A stretch of DNA of 64,000 nt from Pseudopedobacter beijingensis (GTDB lineage Bacteria > Bacteroidota > Bacteroidia > Sphingobacteriales > Sphingobacteriaceae), in assembly GCF_042678145.1 (NCBI RefSeq), contig NZ_JBHUDG010000003.1, positions 682,001 to 746,000 on the forward strand. Direction: 5' to 3'. Below the pieces are notes generated by a model, which ran no database searches, was not told the DNA's origin, and was given only the letters and a program-made list of their open reading frames with translations. Positions 10,101 through 18,708 of the stretch are shown piece after piece (the first letter of the stretch is position 1; each line of letters begins with the position of its first letter). The position numbers and the translations under genes were made by a program.

Positions 10101-11362
10101 ACGGCAGGAACATAATCTCCAGCAATGCTATGCTTGTTATTCTTTAAATGTCTATAGTTTTTAAATACTCCTTTTTCTTTATCAAACATATCTATCCCCC
10201 CACCGTCAGTACCAATCCACAGATTTCCTTTAGCATCTTCATAAATAGCATCAACAATATTATTGCTTAAACTATTTTGTCCCTCTTGATGTTTATAGTG
10301 ATTAAACTTCCCGGCTTCTACATTGACCTGATTTATCCCGCCATTAAGTGTTCCTATCCAAAGATTCCCTTTCACATCTCTAACAATAGTATTAATAGTA
10401 TTACTACTAATGCCTGTTGGATTATTATCCTTGTTCAGGAAATAGGTATGGCTGTTTTTTTCTGGATTAAATACAATCAAACCATTGTTTTCTGTACCAA
10501 TCCATAAATTCCCATTATGGTCTTCATTCATAGATAATAGCACTCTATTATCTAGACCGTTTGAGCTAAGTTTCATTGTCCGAAAGCTCTTTTTCTCCCG
10601 ATCGAACAAATAAAGTCCTCCTCCATAAGTCCCTATCCAAAGATTCTTTCTCCGATCCTCGAAAATAAATTTGATCTTATTGTTTAAAAGTTTGTTGTTA
10701 GTGTCTGTTTCGTTGATAAAGGTTGTGAAACTCTGATTCTTTTTGTTAAAGAGATTCAACCCATTAGTCGTTCCCACCCATATATTTTTATCAGAATCCT
10801 GATACATTGCTGTGATATTGTTGCAGCTAATACTTCCAGAATCATCTCCTCTATTTTTAAAATGAATGAAATAATTCTTCTGCCTGTCAAATAAATCTAA
10901 TCCATCAGAATAAGTTCCTATCCATATATTATCTTCATCATCAACAAGAAGACACTCTACATTGTTACTAGAAAGTCCTTGTGAAGCCTTTTCTGTTTTT
11001 TTAAAATGTGTGAATATTTCTGTTTTCGGATCAAGAACATTTACCCCGCCTTCCCATGTTGCTATCCATAGCTTTTCTTGCTTATCTTCAACAATAGATT
11101 TAATGTCATTGGAATTAAGCCATCTACTTTTCAACGGATCTTTCTTATAAACAATAAAGTTATACCCATCATATTTATTTAATCCATCCCTTGTTCCAAA
11201 CCACATAAAGCCTTTTCGGTCTTGCAACATGCACCTTACTGTACTTTGAGATAAACCATCATCGATACCGATATGCGCAAATCTGGTATTACCTATTTGT
11301 GTGAAAGCAGGAAACGATATAAAATGTAGGATCACAAGAAAAACACAATAGCCTGTTCTCAT
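7103..11362 (-). CDS. Hybrid two-component system regulator (HTCS)
   Basis: One-protein sensor and regulator of the kind that senses oligosaccharides in the periplasm and switches on PULs. I chose the ATG at 11362 because the longer frame starts at a TTG five codons earlier and the ATG begins a normal signal peptide (MRTGYCVFLVILHFISFPAFT). Domains: about fourteen 'WIGT-GGGL-F'-type propeller repeats (about 30-690), Y_Y_Y domain (about 700-785), one membrane helix (about 790-812), HisKA with His near 917 in 'ILAHDLKNP', HATPase, receiver with phospho-Asp near 1212 in 'DVIISDMLMPVMNG', and an AraC-type HTH in the last ~95 residues. It is divergent from the GH16-susCD genes, which it likely activates together with GH20. 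Confidence 0.95.
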   Translation of the reverse strand: MRTGYCVFLVILHFISFPAFTQIGNTRFAHIGIDDGLSQSTVRCMLQDRKGFMWFGTRDGLNKYDGYNFIVYKKDPLKSRWLNSNDIKSIVEDKQEKLWIATWEGGVNVLDPKTEIFTHFKKTEKASQGLSSNNVECLLVDDEDNIWIGTYSDGLDLFDRQKNYFIHFKNRGDDSGSISCNNITAMYQDSDKNIWVGTTNGLNLFNKKNQSFTTFINETDTNNKLLNNKIKFIFEDRRKNLWIGTYGGGLYLFDREKKSFRTMKLSSNGLDNRVLLSMNEDHNGNLWIGTENNGLIVFNPEKNSHTYFLNKDNNPTGISSNTINTIVRDVKGNLWIGTLNGGINQVNVEAGKFNHYKHQEGQNSLSNNIVDAIYEDAKGNLWIGTDGGGIDMFDKEKGVFKNYRHLKNNKHSIAGDYVPAVCQDSKGFIWAGTWGEGMTVFNPQTNQYKQYRYNPSVRGGLSHDFVFYIFKDSQNRIWVGTYGGGLNLYNPKDESFIYYQNEINNPESLSSNYILTINEDKKGRLLIGTDGGGLSILDPVTGRFENYRHNEGKGFLSNNSVGSIWEDKNGYLWLGTNYGLNKLNPITGVITSYFAQDGLANDIVTAILGDKYDNLWIGTARGFSKFNIRTQTFTNFTIADGLQGNEFKAARCLSKNGMMYFGGTNGFNVFDPSTVKTFSYTPPLIFTGFEIFNKEAPINGEILTENINTVKEITISYKESVITFEFAALNFVDKQKKQYAYKLVGFDKEWNYIGVKNSVSYTNLDPGEYTLNIKTLNNDGHWSDKLAKIKLIITPPVWKTWWFRLMLVIGGSSCVLFVFYRRLSAVRQRNRQLENEVFNRTQELKKINSDLLHSSHRVKLQNEKLEEYNREILDKSEEISRQQEHIVYQNQELEKTVKELESSNHTKDRFFSILAHDLKNPVAALSGISDLVRSKITKLNQEQLSNYINDIHKSAHSVYNLLINLLDWAQTQNQTITCNPQRLNVYELIIKANDLLEQQMKRKLIRFSVQIDPSHTIYADEQMIDTVIRNILGNCIKFTAAHGEISIESIDRQDEILIRFKDTGIGMTEERMKNLFEIKKQNLIEGTDGEKGTGLGLVVAKEFIEINNGSINVKSVLGEGSVFTIGLPKAFVNIKALVKTGLGKVPETNLLSDLGELTHLDVKGRTILVVDDSREIRNYLKLLLSDMFSVVEAENGSEGFKVATEVQPDVIISDMLMPVMNGSEFCQKIKNNASTSHIPIVLLTSQNNEDSQLSGYEAGADAYLSKPVHKYILIQVIVNFIRSQENIKMKFSQSEDIYPKDLPFSTLDREFLDKIVNYVEEHLAEPDLDHRKICELTAMSRTVLYAKFKSLTGQGVHDFIKSIRLKKSIKLLQEGRLNINQVSYEVGFNTPSYFSKSFVKQYGMTPTEYVTRLKLTTKI

Positions 11363-11603
11363 AAACTCTTCATTCAAAACTATAGGAAATTTTATTTTTA
11401 TAATTGTTCTTAAGAAACTCTACCCTTATTAAAGGTACTATTTTTTACGTACACTTACTGTAAACAACAAAATCTAAAACAGAGATACGTTTTTTAAAAT
11501 CTGTTTCAAACATTACGGACAGAATTACTATAATTCGGGACTATAGGAACAGCTTTTTTTTTAAGTTTAAGTAGTTTTAGTAAACCATTATTTAAGCCAT
11601 TTC

Positions 11604-12407
11604 ATGATACGACATTATAAACTATTTATGCTATTACTATGTGTTTATTTTCCTGTCAGGGTATTCTCTCAAGTCCTATTTGACGATTTTAAGTCAACAA
11701 CTATAGATACTGCTGTTTGGAAATTAGCCAATGAGAAATGGGGTCCGGGTTTACACGGAGGAGTCGTTCCTTCAAATGTTTTTATATCAGATGGAAAGTT
11801 AGTTATAAGAGCACATGGAAATGATTATAAAGGACACATACAAGGTCATGGTCAACCCACACGAGTTGGAGGGGCGATATTTACAAAAGAGGCTTTTGCC
11901 TCTGGAAGTTTTGAAATCAGAGCAAAAATTTGCCCGCAACCTGGAGCCTTGTCTGCTTTCTGGACATTTTACTATAAAAACGATAGTTATAATCATGAGA
12001 TTGATTTTGAATTCCCTGGGCATAACCAACTCCCTAACACTCCGGATAGTTCTCGTCTCGATTGGGGCTTACTCACAAATTGGCGTGGGATTGGAAAAGG
12101 ACAATACATAACCGTTGATAAATACTTTGGTAACCAAACAGACGGAAATTATCACCTGTACCGATTTGACTGGCACACAGGAGGAAATAATGAAAAACCA
12201 CGTATAGAATGGTATTATGATAATAAGTTAATTCATTCTTCTTTCGAAAACATCCCAAATCATGCCAGTAATTACTGGATAGGTGTATGGTTTCCTATAT
12301 GGATTAAGCCTGCTGATTTTGACACTGATTATTTATATGTCGATTGGGTAAAGATCACTCCGTTTCATGAACCAAATGATTTAAAAACGCCATTAAAACA
12401 ACAATGA
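11604..12407 (+). CDS. Glycoside hydrolase family 16, secreted (first copy)
   Basis: 267-residue secreted GH16 endo-glycanase with a cleaved-looking signal peptide (residues 1-22, ending 'VRVFSQ'). The family catalytic motif ExDxE is present as 'HEIDFE', giving nucleophile E132, D134 and acid/base E136. 'GGAIFTKEAFASGSFEIRAKI' and the C-terminal 'DTDYLYVDWVKITPF' are typical GH16 blocks. GH16 covers laminarinases, agarases, porphyranases, carrageenases and endo-beta-galactosidases; I cannot place the subfamily. It is the first gene of the plus-strand PUL operon, 102 bp before susC, and is paralogous to the lipoprotein GH16 at 21017. Confidence 0.88.
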   Translation: MIRHYKLFMLLLCVYFPVRVFSQVLFDDFKSTTIDTAVWKLANEKWGPGLHGGVVPSNVFISDGKLVIRAHGNDYKGHIQGHGQPTRVGGAIFTKEAFASGSFEIRAKICPQPGALSAFWTFYYKNDSYNHEIDFEFPGHNQLPNTPDSSRLDWGLLTNWRGIGKGQYITVDKYFGNQTDGNYHLYRFDWHTGGNNEKPRIEWYYDNKLIHSSFENIPNHASNYWIGVWFPIWIKPADFDTDYLYVDWVKITPFHEPNDLKTPLKQQ

Positions 12408-12509
12408 ACACATTAAAAAACATATTATTACATTTTTTTGATTCGAGTTAAAAACGATCAAATCTGATCAAACCAATTATTTTTTATTCACTAACAGTTA
12501 TAACAAACT

Positions 12510-15500
12510 ATGGATTATATCTATACAGAAAGGCTTCGGCTTATTACAAGGATCATTATTTCATCTATTATGGTTCAGATATTTCTATCTCACCCCTTAA
12601 AAGCTGATGAAAATGCTATACTGAGACAAAAAGAAAAAATTACCGTATCTGGAATTGTTACTGCTAATGATGGCGAAATTTTACCAGGAGTAAGTGTGTT
12701 GGAAAAAGGAACTAAAAATGGTGTATTAACCTCCATAAATGGTCAGTACACATTAGCTGTAGATGAAAATTCCATACTGGTTTTCAGTATGATTGGCTTT
12801 AACACTCAGGAGGTAATTGTAAGCAAACAAACACGAATTAATATTCAGTTAAAACCTGGCATAACATCTCTTGATGAAATAATGGTGGTAGGTTATGGAA
12901 GCAAAAACAAAAGTACATTTACAGGATCTGCTGTAACATTAAATGCGGAAGACCTTAATAAATCTTCCCTTTCCGTTGCCAATCTTCTTCAGGGTCGCGC
13001 TGCAGGTGTACAAGTTAGCCAGAATAATGGAACTCCCGGAGCTTCATTATCTATAAGAATAAGAGGAACCAACTCCATTAATGCAGATAGCGAACCGCTC
13101 TATGTTATTGATGGTTTCCCTACGACCGATGGCGTAGGAGTTTCTCTTAGCCCGGAGGATGTGGCTTCTATTACAATCTTAAAAGATGCCGCTTCTACTT
13201 CTATATATGGAGCCAGAGGAGCTAATGGGGTGGTATTAATTACAACTAAAACTGGGGTAAACAAAGAAAGCCGATTAAACATACATAGTTATGCGGGTAT
13301 TCAGAACGTAGTAGGTCGGTTTAACCTTATAGGTTCTTATGATAATGCTCTAAGATTGAATAAATTATCAGAACTCAATGGAGATTTACCTTCATATGGC
13401 CCTGGCCGACTAGATTCATTAAAAAAAGGGTTACTAGGTACCGATTGGCAGGACGAGGTTTTTCGCTCGGCATCCATCCAAAACCATGTACTTAGTTTTA
13501 CAGGTGGAACCAGTAAAACCGGTGTATTTTCCAGCTTTGATTTTTTAAATCAAGACGGGATTGTTGTACACTCAAAATACAAACGAATTGGTGGAAGGGT
13601 AAACGTAGACCACAGCATTAATGATAAATTTAAAATGACCGCAAGAGTATTTGGAAACTATGGTATACAGAATGATCTACCTCTTGCTCCATCAACCATT
13701 AACGGTTTCCTAAAACAGGTATTACATGCCAATCCCTCTTCAACATTTGATTCTGGTGTTCCTCCGCAATTAGATGCTCAGAATCCTCTGCATTTTCTGG
13801 AAGCTGAAGACAGAGAAAACACCAATTACAGAACAAATGGTTATTTTTCATTAAAATATCAACCTATACAAAAGCTAACAATACAAGCAGATTTTGGTTC
13901 AGACATTACAAAAAGTAAAGCTTCTTACTTTGCTCCTTCAACTGTACCCAATGCAGTAGCTTCACATGGAATAGCCACGGTTGCCAATATAGGAGAGCAA
14001 GATCTTATTTTTAATCCTACAGTACATTATGAACTAAAAAAAGAAGAACATAATGCTAAATTTCTTGTTGGGTACAATTATCAAAACTACTTATATCAAG
14101 AGGAAGGTGTAACAGCCACTAATTTCAGTAGTGATGACCTCGGCTATAATAACCTTTCTACCGCTCAACAATTTACAGCCTATTCTGGTAAAACCAGTGT
14201 AAGAAGAAAAAGCTGGTTCGGTAGAGTTGACTATGATTACAAGAACAAATATATCTTTACAGGAACTTACCGTATTGATGGATCTTCCGTCTTCGGAAAT
14301 AATCATAAACTAGGCTATTTCCCTTCCGCTGCTATTGCTTGGCAATTCAATCAAGAAGATTTTATTAAGAATTTGGGGCTGTTTTCGTCAGGTAAGTTGA
14401 GATTAAGCTACGGTATCACAGGCAACGACCGTATTCCTTCCGGAATTTCATCGGCAACTTATGCCAGTGACAACTCCACTAAATACACATTTGATGGTGT
14501 ATCATCCGTAAGTGGAATCGCAACAACACGTATCTCAAATCCTGATCTTCGATGGGAACAAACCGAGGCATGGGATCTTGGTCTGGATGTTGGTTTATTA
14601 AAAAATCGTATTATTCTGGAAGCTGATTATTACAGCAAGATAACTAATGACTTATTACTAGATCGCAGTATTGCTCCTTCTACAGGTTTCGAAACACTCT
14701 TCGGAAACACAGGAAAAGTGGAAAACAAGGGTATCGAACTCTCTTTGCAGACCATAAATATTTCAAATAAACATCTCAAATGGAATACAACTATTTCCTA
14801 TGCCTACAATCGTAATAAAGTATTGTCTTTAGGGGATAATAATTCTGATATATATGTAGGTTCATTTAAGCCTGACGGTTCTGCCAACTTTGAAAGTCCT
14901 TTTATTATTCGTGTTGGTGAACCACTAGGCGCTATATATGGATATGTATACGATGGAATTATTCAGGCAAATGATCCTGTTTTAACAACTACTCATCCTA
15001 ATGCACAAGTGGGAGATCCAAAGTTTGTAAATTTAGTAGATGACAATATTTTAGATCCAGAAGACCGTATAGTGTTGGGAATTGGTTTACCCAAAGCTCT
15101 GATTGGTATTACCAATAATATAACCTATAAAAACTTTAATCTAGACCTTGTATTACAGGGGCAAACAGGCGGTAAATTACTGAATGTACAAAAGATAGAT
15201 CTTCTAAATCCTATTTCGAGAGGGAACCAATTAGAAGATGTATTAACTGATGTATGGTCTCCAGAAAACACATCAGGGACTATTCCTGCCAGAAGTTTTT
15301 ATGGTAATTCTCACGGAGGTTGGGTCAACTCTCACTTTGTGGAAAGCTCCGATTATCTGAGAATAAAAAATATAACACTAACATATAGCATACCTTCAAA
15401 ACTCATTAAAACAATTGGAATAGCAGGATTTGATATATATGTTAATGCTCAAAACCTATATACATTCACCAAGTACTCGGGCCTTGATCCGGAAATAGGC

Positions 15501-15608
15501 AATCTGGTAAATAACTCACAACAAAATAAGAATGTTGCCCGGGGAATTGACTTTAATGCCTATCCGGTTAACAGGATGTATCTCTTGGGAGCTAAAGTGA
15601 CTTTTTAA
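12510..15608 (+). CDS. SusC/RagA-family TonB-dependent outer-membrane transporter
   Basis: 1032-residue outer-membrane oligosaccharide importer. After an N-terminal signal region come a carboxypeptidase-like/CNA-B beta-sandwich (about 48-120, 'TVSGIVTANDGEILPGVSV'), a TonB-box/plug start ('LDEIMVVGYG'), the plug with the SusC hallmark 'ILKDAASTSIYGARGANG' and a long beta-barrel ending in an aromatic-rich strand ('NRMYLLGAKVTF'). The susD gene follows 31 bp later, giving the standard SusCD pair that takes up polymer fragments through a pedal-bin mechanism. Confidence 0.97.
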   Translation: MDYIYTERLRLITRIIISSIMVQIFLSHPLKADENAILRQKEKITVSGIVTANDGEILPGVSVLEKGTKNGVLTSINGQYTLAVDENSILVFSMIGFNTQEVIVSKQTRINIQLKPGITSLDEIMVVGYGSKNKSTFTGSAVTLNAEDLNKSSLSVANLLQGRAAGVQVSQNNGTPGASLSIRIRGTNSINADSEPLYVIDGFPTTDGVGVSLSPEDVASITILKDAASTSIYGARGANGVVLITTKTGVNKESRLNIHSYAGIQNVVGRFNLIGSYDNALRLNKLSELNGDLPSYGPGRLDSLKKGLLGTDWQDEVFRSASIQNHVLSFTGGTSKTGVFSSFDFLNQDGIVVHSKYKRIGGRVNVDHSINDKFKMTARVFGNYGIQNDLPLAPSTINGFLKQVLHANPSSTFDSGVPPQLDAQNPLHFLEAEDRENTNYRTNGYFSLKYQPIQKLTIQADFGSDITKSKASYFAPSTVPNAVASHGIATVANIGEQDLIFNPTVHYELKKEEHNAKFLVGYNYQNYLYQEEGVTATNFSSDDLGYNNLSTAQQFTAYSGKTSVRRKSWFGRVDYDYKNKYIFTGTYRIDGSSVFGNNHKLGYFPSAAIAWQFNQEDFIKNLGLFSSGKLRLSYGITGNDRIPSGISSATYASDNSTKYTFDGVSSVSGIATTRISNPDLRWEQTEAWDLGLDVGLLKNRIILEADYYSKITNDLLLDRSIAPSTGFETLFGNTGKVENKGIELSLQTINISNKHLKWNTTISYAYNRNKVLSLGDNNSDIYVGSFKPDGSANFESPFIIRVGEPLGAIYGYVYDGIIQANDPVLTTTHPNAQVGDPKFVNLVDDNILDPEDRIVLGIGLPKALIGITNNITYKNFNLDLVLQGQTGGKLLNVQKIDLLNPISRGNQLEDVLTDVWSPENTSGTIPARSFYGNSHGGWVNSHFVESSDYLRIKNITLTYSIPSKLIKTIGIAGFDIYVNAQNLYTFTKYSGLDPEIGNLVNNSQQNKNVARGIDFNAYPVNRMYLLGAKVTF

Positions 15609-15639
15609 ATTGGGATAAATCAAAAAGAACAGATAAGCA

Positions 15640-17208
15640 ATGAAAAATATATATAAAATAACAATGGCAGCATCTCTCCTGGGTTTTTTAATTATGGAGG
15701 CTTGTGAAAAAGGATTACAGGAGGAAACCTATTCGGTATATGATGAAAATACCCTCACTAAGCCTGAAAATGGAGAACAAGCCGTTCGTGGGGTTTACGC
15801 AGCATTGAAAGATAATGGTGGTTTTGGTTATTATGCAGGCTACCTCTATTGGTTATATGAGTATCCGGCAGATGTAGTTACTACTGTACCTACCGCCAAA
15901 CAGGGTGTACAATTAGATCAATTAACTTATGATGCATCCAATTCAACCATTAATGGTGTCTGGTCAAGTGTTTTCAGGATGATATCCCGGGCTAACGAGG
16001 CAGAATCTCTCATCAAAAAAATAAATTATGTTAGCAATGGCTCTACAGAACAAATAAAGAATCAGAATTTGGGCGAGGTAAGGTTTCTCAGGGCTTTAGC
16101 TTATTATGATGCAACTTCTCTTTGGGGAAATGTTCCTTTACTTATAAAGCCTTCTTCCCAGTTTACAAAAGAGGATGAAAACCCTGTATTATCTCCCAAA
16201 GCAGACATAGAAGCTGCAATGATTGATGATTTAACATTTGCCGAAGAAAACTTACCACTCACATATCCGCCAGCATCAGTGGCGAGAGCAACCAGCGGGG
16301 CGGCAAAAAGTTTATTAGTCAGATTGTACATGCGCCGGGGTGAATGGCAAAAAGCAGCAGATAAAGCCCTGGAGGTTATGGACAAAAACTACGACATCAG
16401 AACTCGCGCAGAAGGAGGAATTGTTTCGCTGTTTGATACCGGCAATCGTTCAGACAATGAATTTATTTTTGTACTAAAGTCATCTAATGAGCCTGGTTCA
16501 TATAGCATTAACAGTAATAGCTTTGGTATCAACTCAACCCCATGGGATCTGAACAGGGGATGGGGAAACTTTCCGATAACCCTTCAGTTCTATTCTGTAT
16601 TTAGCCAGAATGATGATAGAAGAAAACTATTAACCGGTATTTACAAAACACTTTATGGTCAGGTGGTTAGTGTTCCCAAAGAATATGGAGGAATAGGAGG
16701 ATCTGCTCCAGATACTGTAATGGCTAAATATATCTATAACCTAAAATACCCACACGTTAACAACTATAATTACGCTGGCTTTAATAATGTAACCATTCTC
16801 AGATATGCAGATATCTTAATGATGCGGGCGGAGGCATTGAATGAACTTGACGGTCCCAACCAAGAAAGTATAGATCTTATTAACAAGATCAGAAATAGAA
16901 GCGGCTTAGACGATATCCATCTTGACGATTTCAACTCTAAATCAACATTAAGAGATCAAATATTTGACGAAAGAAATAAAGAGTTCTTCATGGAAGGACG
17001 CAGACGAGATGATCTGATTAGATGGGGACGCAGTGCATCTAATGGCAGCAACCCTTTACTTAAGTTTAAGGAAAAAGTAAAACCAGTATTAGCAGACCCA
17101 TCAACCTATTCAGATAATGTTGATTATACTGTATATCCGTATCCGCAGAACGAATTACAAAGCAATATGTCTTTAGACGCAAGCATTAATAAAGGTCGGA
17201 TAAAATAA
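15640..17208 (+). CDS. SusD/RagB-family surface glycan-binding lipoprotein
   Basis: 522-residue lipoprotein lid of the SusCD importer. The N-terminus is a hydrophobic leader ending in a Cys at about residue 22 (a slightly unusual lipobox, 'IMEAC'). TPR-like helices follow ('NLGEVRFLRALAYYDATSLWGNVPL'), and the C-terminal SusD hallmarks are 'LRYADILMMRAEALNEL', 'IDLINKIRNRSGL' and 'IFDERNKEFFMEGRRRDDLIRWG'. It is co-transcribed with susC. A strong hairpin at 17216-17251 separates it from the next gene. Confidence 0.96.
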   Translation: MKNIYKITMAASLLGFLIMEACEKGLQEETYSVYDENTLTKPENGEQAVRGVYAALKDNGGFGYYAGYLYWLYEYPADVVTTVPTAKQGVQLDQLTYDASNSTINGVWSSVFRMISRANEAESLIKKINYVSNGSTEQIKNQNLGEVRFLRALAYYDATSLWGNVPLLIKPSSQFTKEDENPVLSPKADIEAAMIDDLTFAEENLPLTYPPASVARATSGAAKSLLVRLYMRRGEWQKAADKALEVMDKNYDIRTRAEGGIVSLFDTGNRSDNEFIFVLKSSNEPGSYSINSNSFGINSTPWDLNRGWGNFPITLQFYSVFSQNDDRRKLLTGIYKTLYGQVVSVPKEYGGIGGSAPDTVMAKYIYNLKYPHVNNYNYAGFNNVTILRYADILMMRAEALNELDGPNQESIDLINKIRNRSGLDDIHLDDFNSKSTLRDQIFDERNKEFFMEGRRRDDLIRWGRSASNGSNPLLKFKEKVKPVLADPSTYSDNVDYTVYPYPQNELQSNMSLDASINKGRIK

Positions 17209-17215
17209 GTAGACC

Positions 17216-17251
17216 CCTGAAAGATACTTAGATTATTGAGTATCTTTCAGG
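17216..17251 (+). terminator. Strong hairpin after susD (attenuator or mRNA stabiliser)
   Basis: Perfect 13-bp inverted repeat: CCTGAAAGATACT at 17216-17228 and AGTATCTTTCAGG at 17239-17251, with a 10-nt loop, starting 8 nt after the susD stop. It has no U-run, so it is more likely to protect the susCD part of the message or to reduce read-through than to stop transcription fully. Confidence 0.6.
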
Positions 17252-17271
17252 ATAAATACCTTAATCAATTT

Positions 17272-18708
17272 ATGAGCCGAATCAAAAGAAAAACCATCCT
17301 ACTTGGGGCTATCCTATTTATGATTATAATAATTGCAATAGCTTTAAGGGAAAGCATAATGAACCTTATTAATCCTTTAAGGATAAAAAATGTGGACTTG
17401 ATACATTTACCGGAAAATCGGCTTCGTTTTAAGTTCAGGGCAACAACAAACAGAGATTGTGATGCAGTCATAAAATACTGGACAGAAAACAGTAAAGACA
17501 CCCTATACACTGATGTATCCAAAGGAACTTCCCACCATACATTATGGATTGTTAATACAACGGCTCCTACCAATTATAACTTCCAGATAATTGCATTCAA
17601 CAATAAACAAAAAGCGTTGAGTAAAGAACGTTCGTTTAAAACCATGCCTATTTATCACGCCACCCCCTATTTTAATCTAGAATATATAGACAACGCTTTT
17701 AAAAAAGAAATCAATAACAAATTTTTTCTTACACAAATATTAACGGAACCCGGCTCAGCAGTCATAATAGATGACTTCGGAAATATTGTATGGTATGAAG
17801 CCTTTAAGAAAGGGGTTAAAGTATCTCACTGGACAACTGAAAAAACAGTGCTTTGTATTCTTGGTGCCGAAAAAATCCCTTCATCAGGAGGTGATGAAAT
17901 CATAGAAATAGACCTTTCGGGAAAAGTTAAAAATCATTTACAGGTTGGAAAAGGGGATATGGACAAAATGGTACACCATGAAGTACGAAAAGATGAACAG
18001 GGAAATATTTATGCGATAACATTTGACGAGAAAATTTTTGATCTTTCTTCTATAGGGGGAAGCAAACAGGATACTGTTCACGGTGACGGAATTGTGGTAT
18101 TTAATAAGGATGGGCATAAGATATGGGAATGGTCTATGTTAGATCATCTAGATCCTTTGTCTGATCCCGAGATAATGAAACGTAAAAAAGACTGGGTGCA
18201 TGCCAACTCTGTATTCAAACAGAAAGATGGCAACTTTCTTTTATCCTTCCGTGATCTAAACCAGATTTGGAATATAGATTATAAGACAGGACGTGTTATA
18301 TGGAAGTTCGGAGATAAAGGCAATTTTGAATTTGCTCCATCAGATCACTTTAGCTCGCAACATTCCGCTCACATTACTCAAAATAATGAGCTTATGATTC
18401 TCGATAACGGAACAAAGAATGGCATCACACGAGCATTGGCTTTTCAACTGGATACCACAAATCAAAAAGCCTATACTAAGTTAAAGATTTCTTTACCACG
18501 CGAATACTATACAACAGTGAAAGGGAATGTGTCTCTTTTTAATATTGATAAGGTTTTATTCTGTGTAACCGATCCAAGAGCATTATTTGTAACCGATATG
18601 AAAGGACGTATCCTATGGAAAATACAAGTTGATGGAGACCCTTACCGAGTAGAGGAAATACATAATTTTTTATATCCAAAACCAGATTTTGATGCAAGCC
18701 GTAATTAA
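17272..18708 (+). CDS. Arylsulfate sulfotransferase (ASST family), membrane-anchored
   Basis: 478-residue ASST-family protein. Known members use a sulfo-histidine intermediate to move sulfate from a phenolic sulfate donor to a phenolic or alcohol acceptor, without PAPS. The four catalytic positions recognised in E. coli ASST seem conserved in order: His in 'VHHEVR' (H236), His in 'VHANSV' (H310), Arg in 'LSFRDL' (R327) and His in 'SSQHSAH' (H364). One N-terminal membrane helix (about residues 8-27) suggests a periplasmic, anchored enzyme. I chose the ATG at 17272 because the upstream TTG lies inside the hairpin. It sits between susD and a CHR transporter whose start overlaps its end. The acceptor is unknown. 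Confidence 0.85.
   Translation: MSRIKRKTILLGAILFMIIIIAIALRESIMNLINPLRIKNVDLIHLPENRLRFKFRATTNRDCDAVIKYWTENSKDTLYTDVSKGTSHHTLWIVNTTAPTNYNFQIIAFNNKQKALSKERSFKTMPIYHATPYFNLEYIDNAFKKEINNKFFLTQILTEPGSAVIIDDFGNIVWYEAFKKGVKVSHWTTEKTVLCILGAEKIPSSGGDEIIEIDLSGKVKNHLQVGKGDMDKMVHHEVRKDEQGNIYAITFDEKIFDLSSIGGSKQDTVHGDGIVVFNKDGHKIWEWSMLDHLDPLSDPEIMKRKKDWVHANSVFKQKDGNFLLSFRDLNQIWNIDYKTGRVIWKFGDKGNFEFAPSDHFSSQHSAHITQNNELMILDNGTKNGITRALAFQLDTTNQKAYTKLKISLPREYYTTVKGNVSLFNIDKVLFCVTDPRALFVTDMKGRILWKIQVDGDPYRVEEIHNFLYPKPDFDASRN

Noticed and set aside
10277..11150. Plus-strand open frames inside the HTCS gene
   Set aside because: They are antisense shadows of the propeller repeats, with no coding features of their own.
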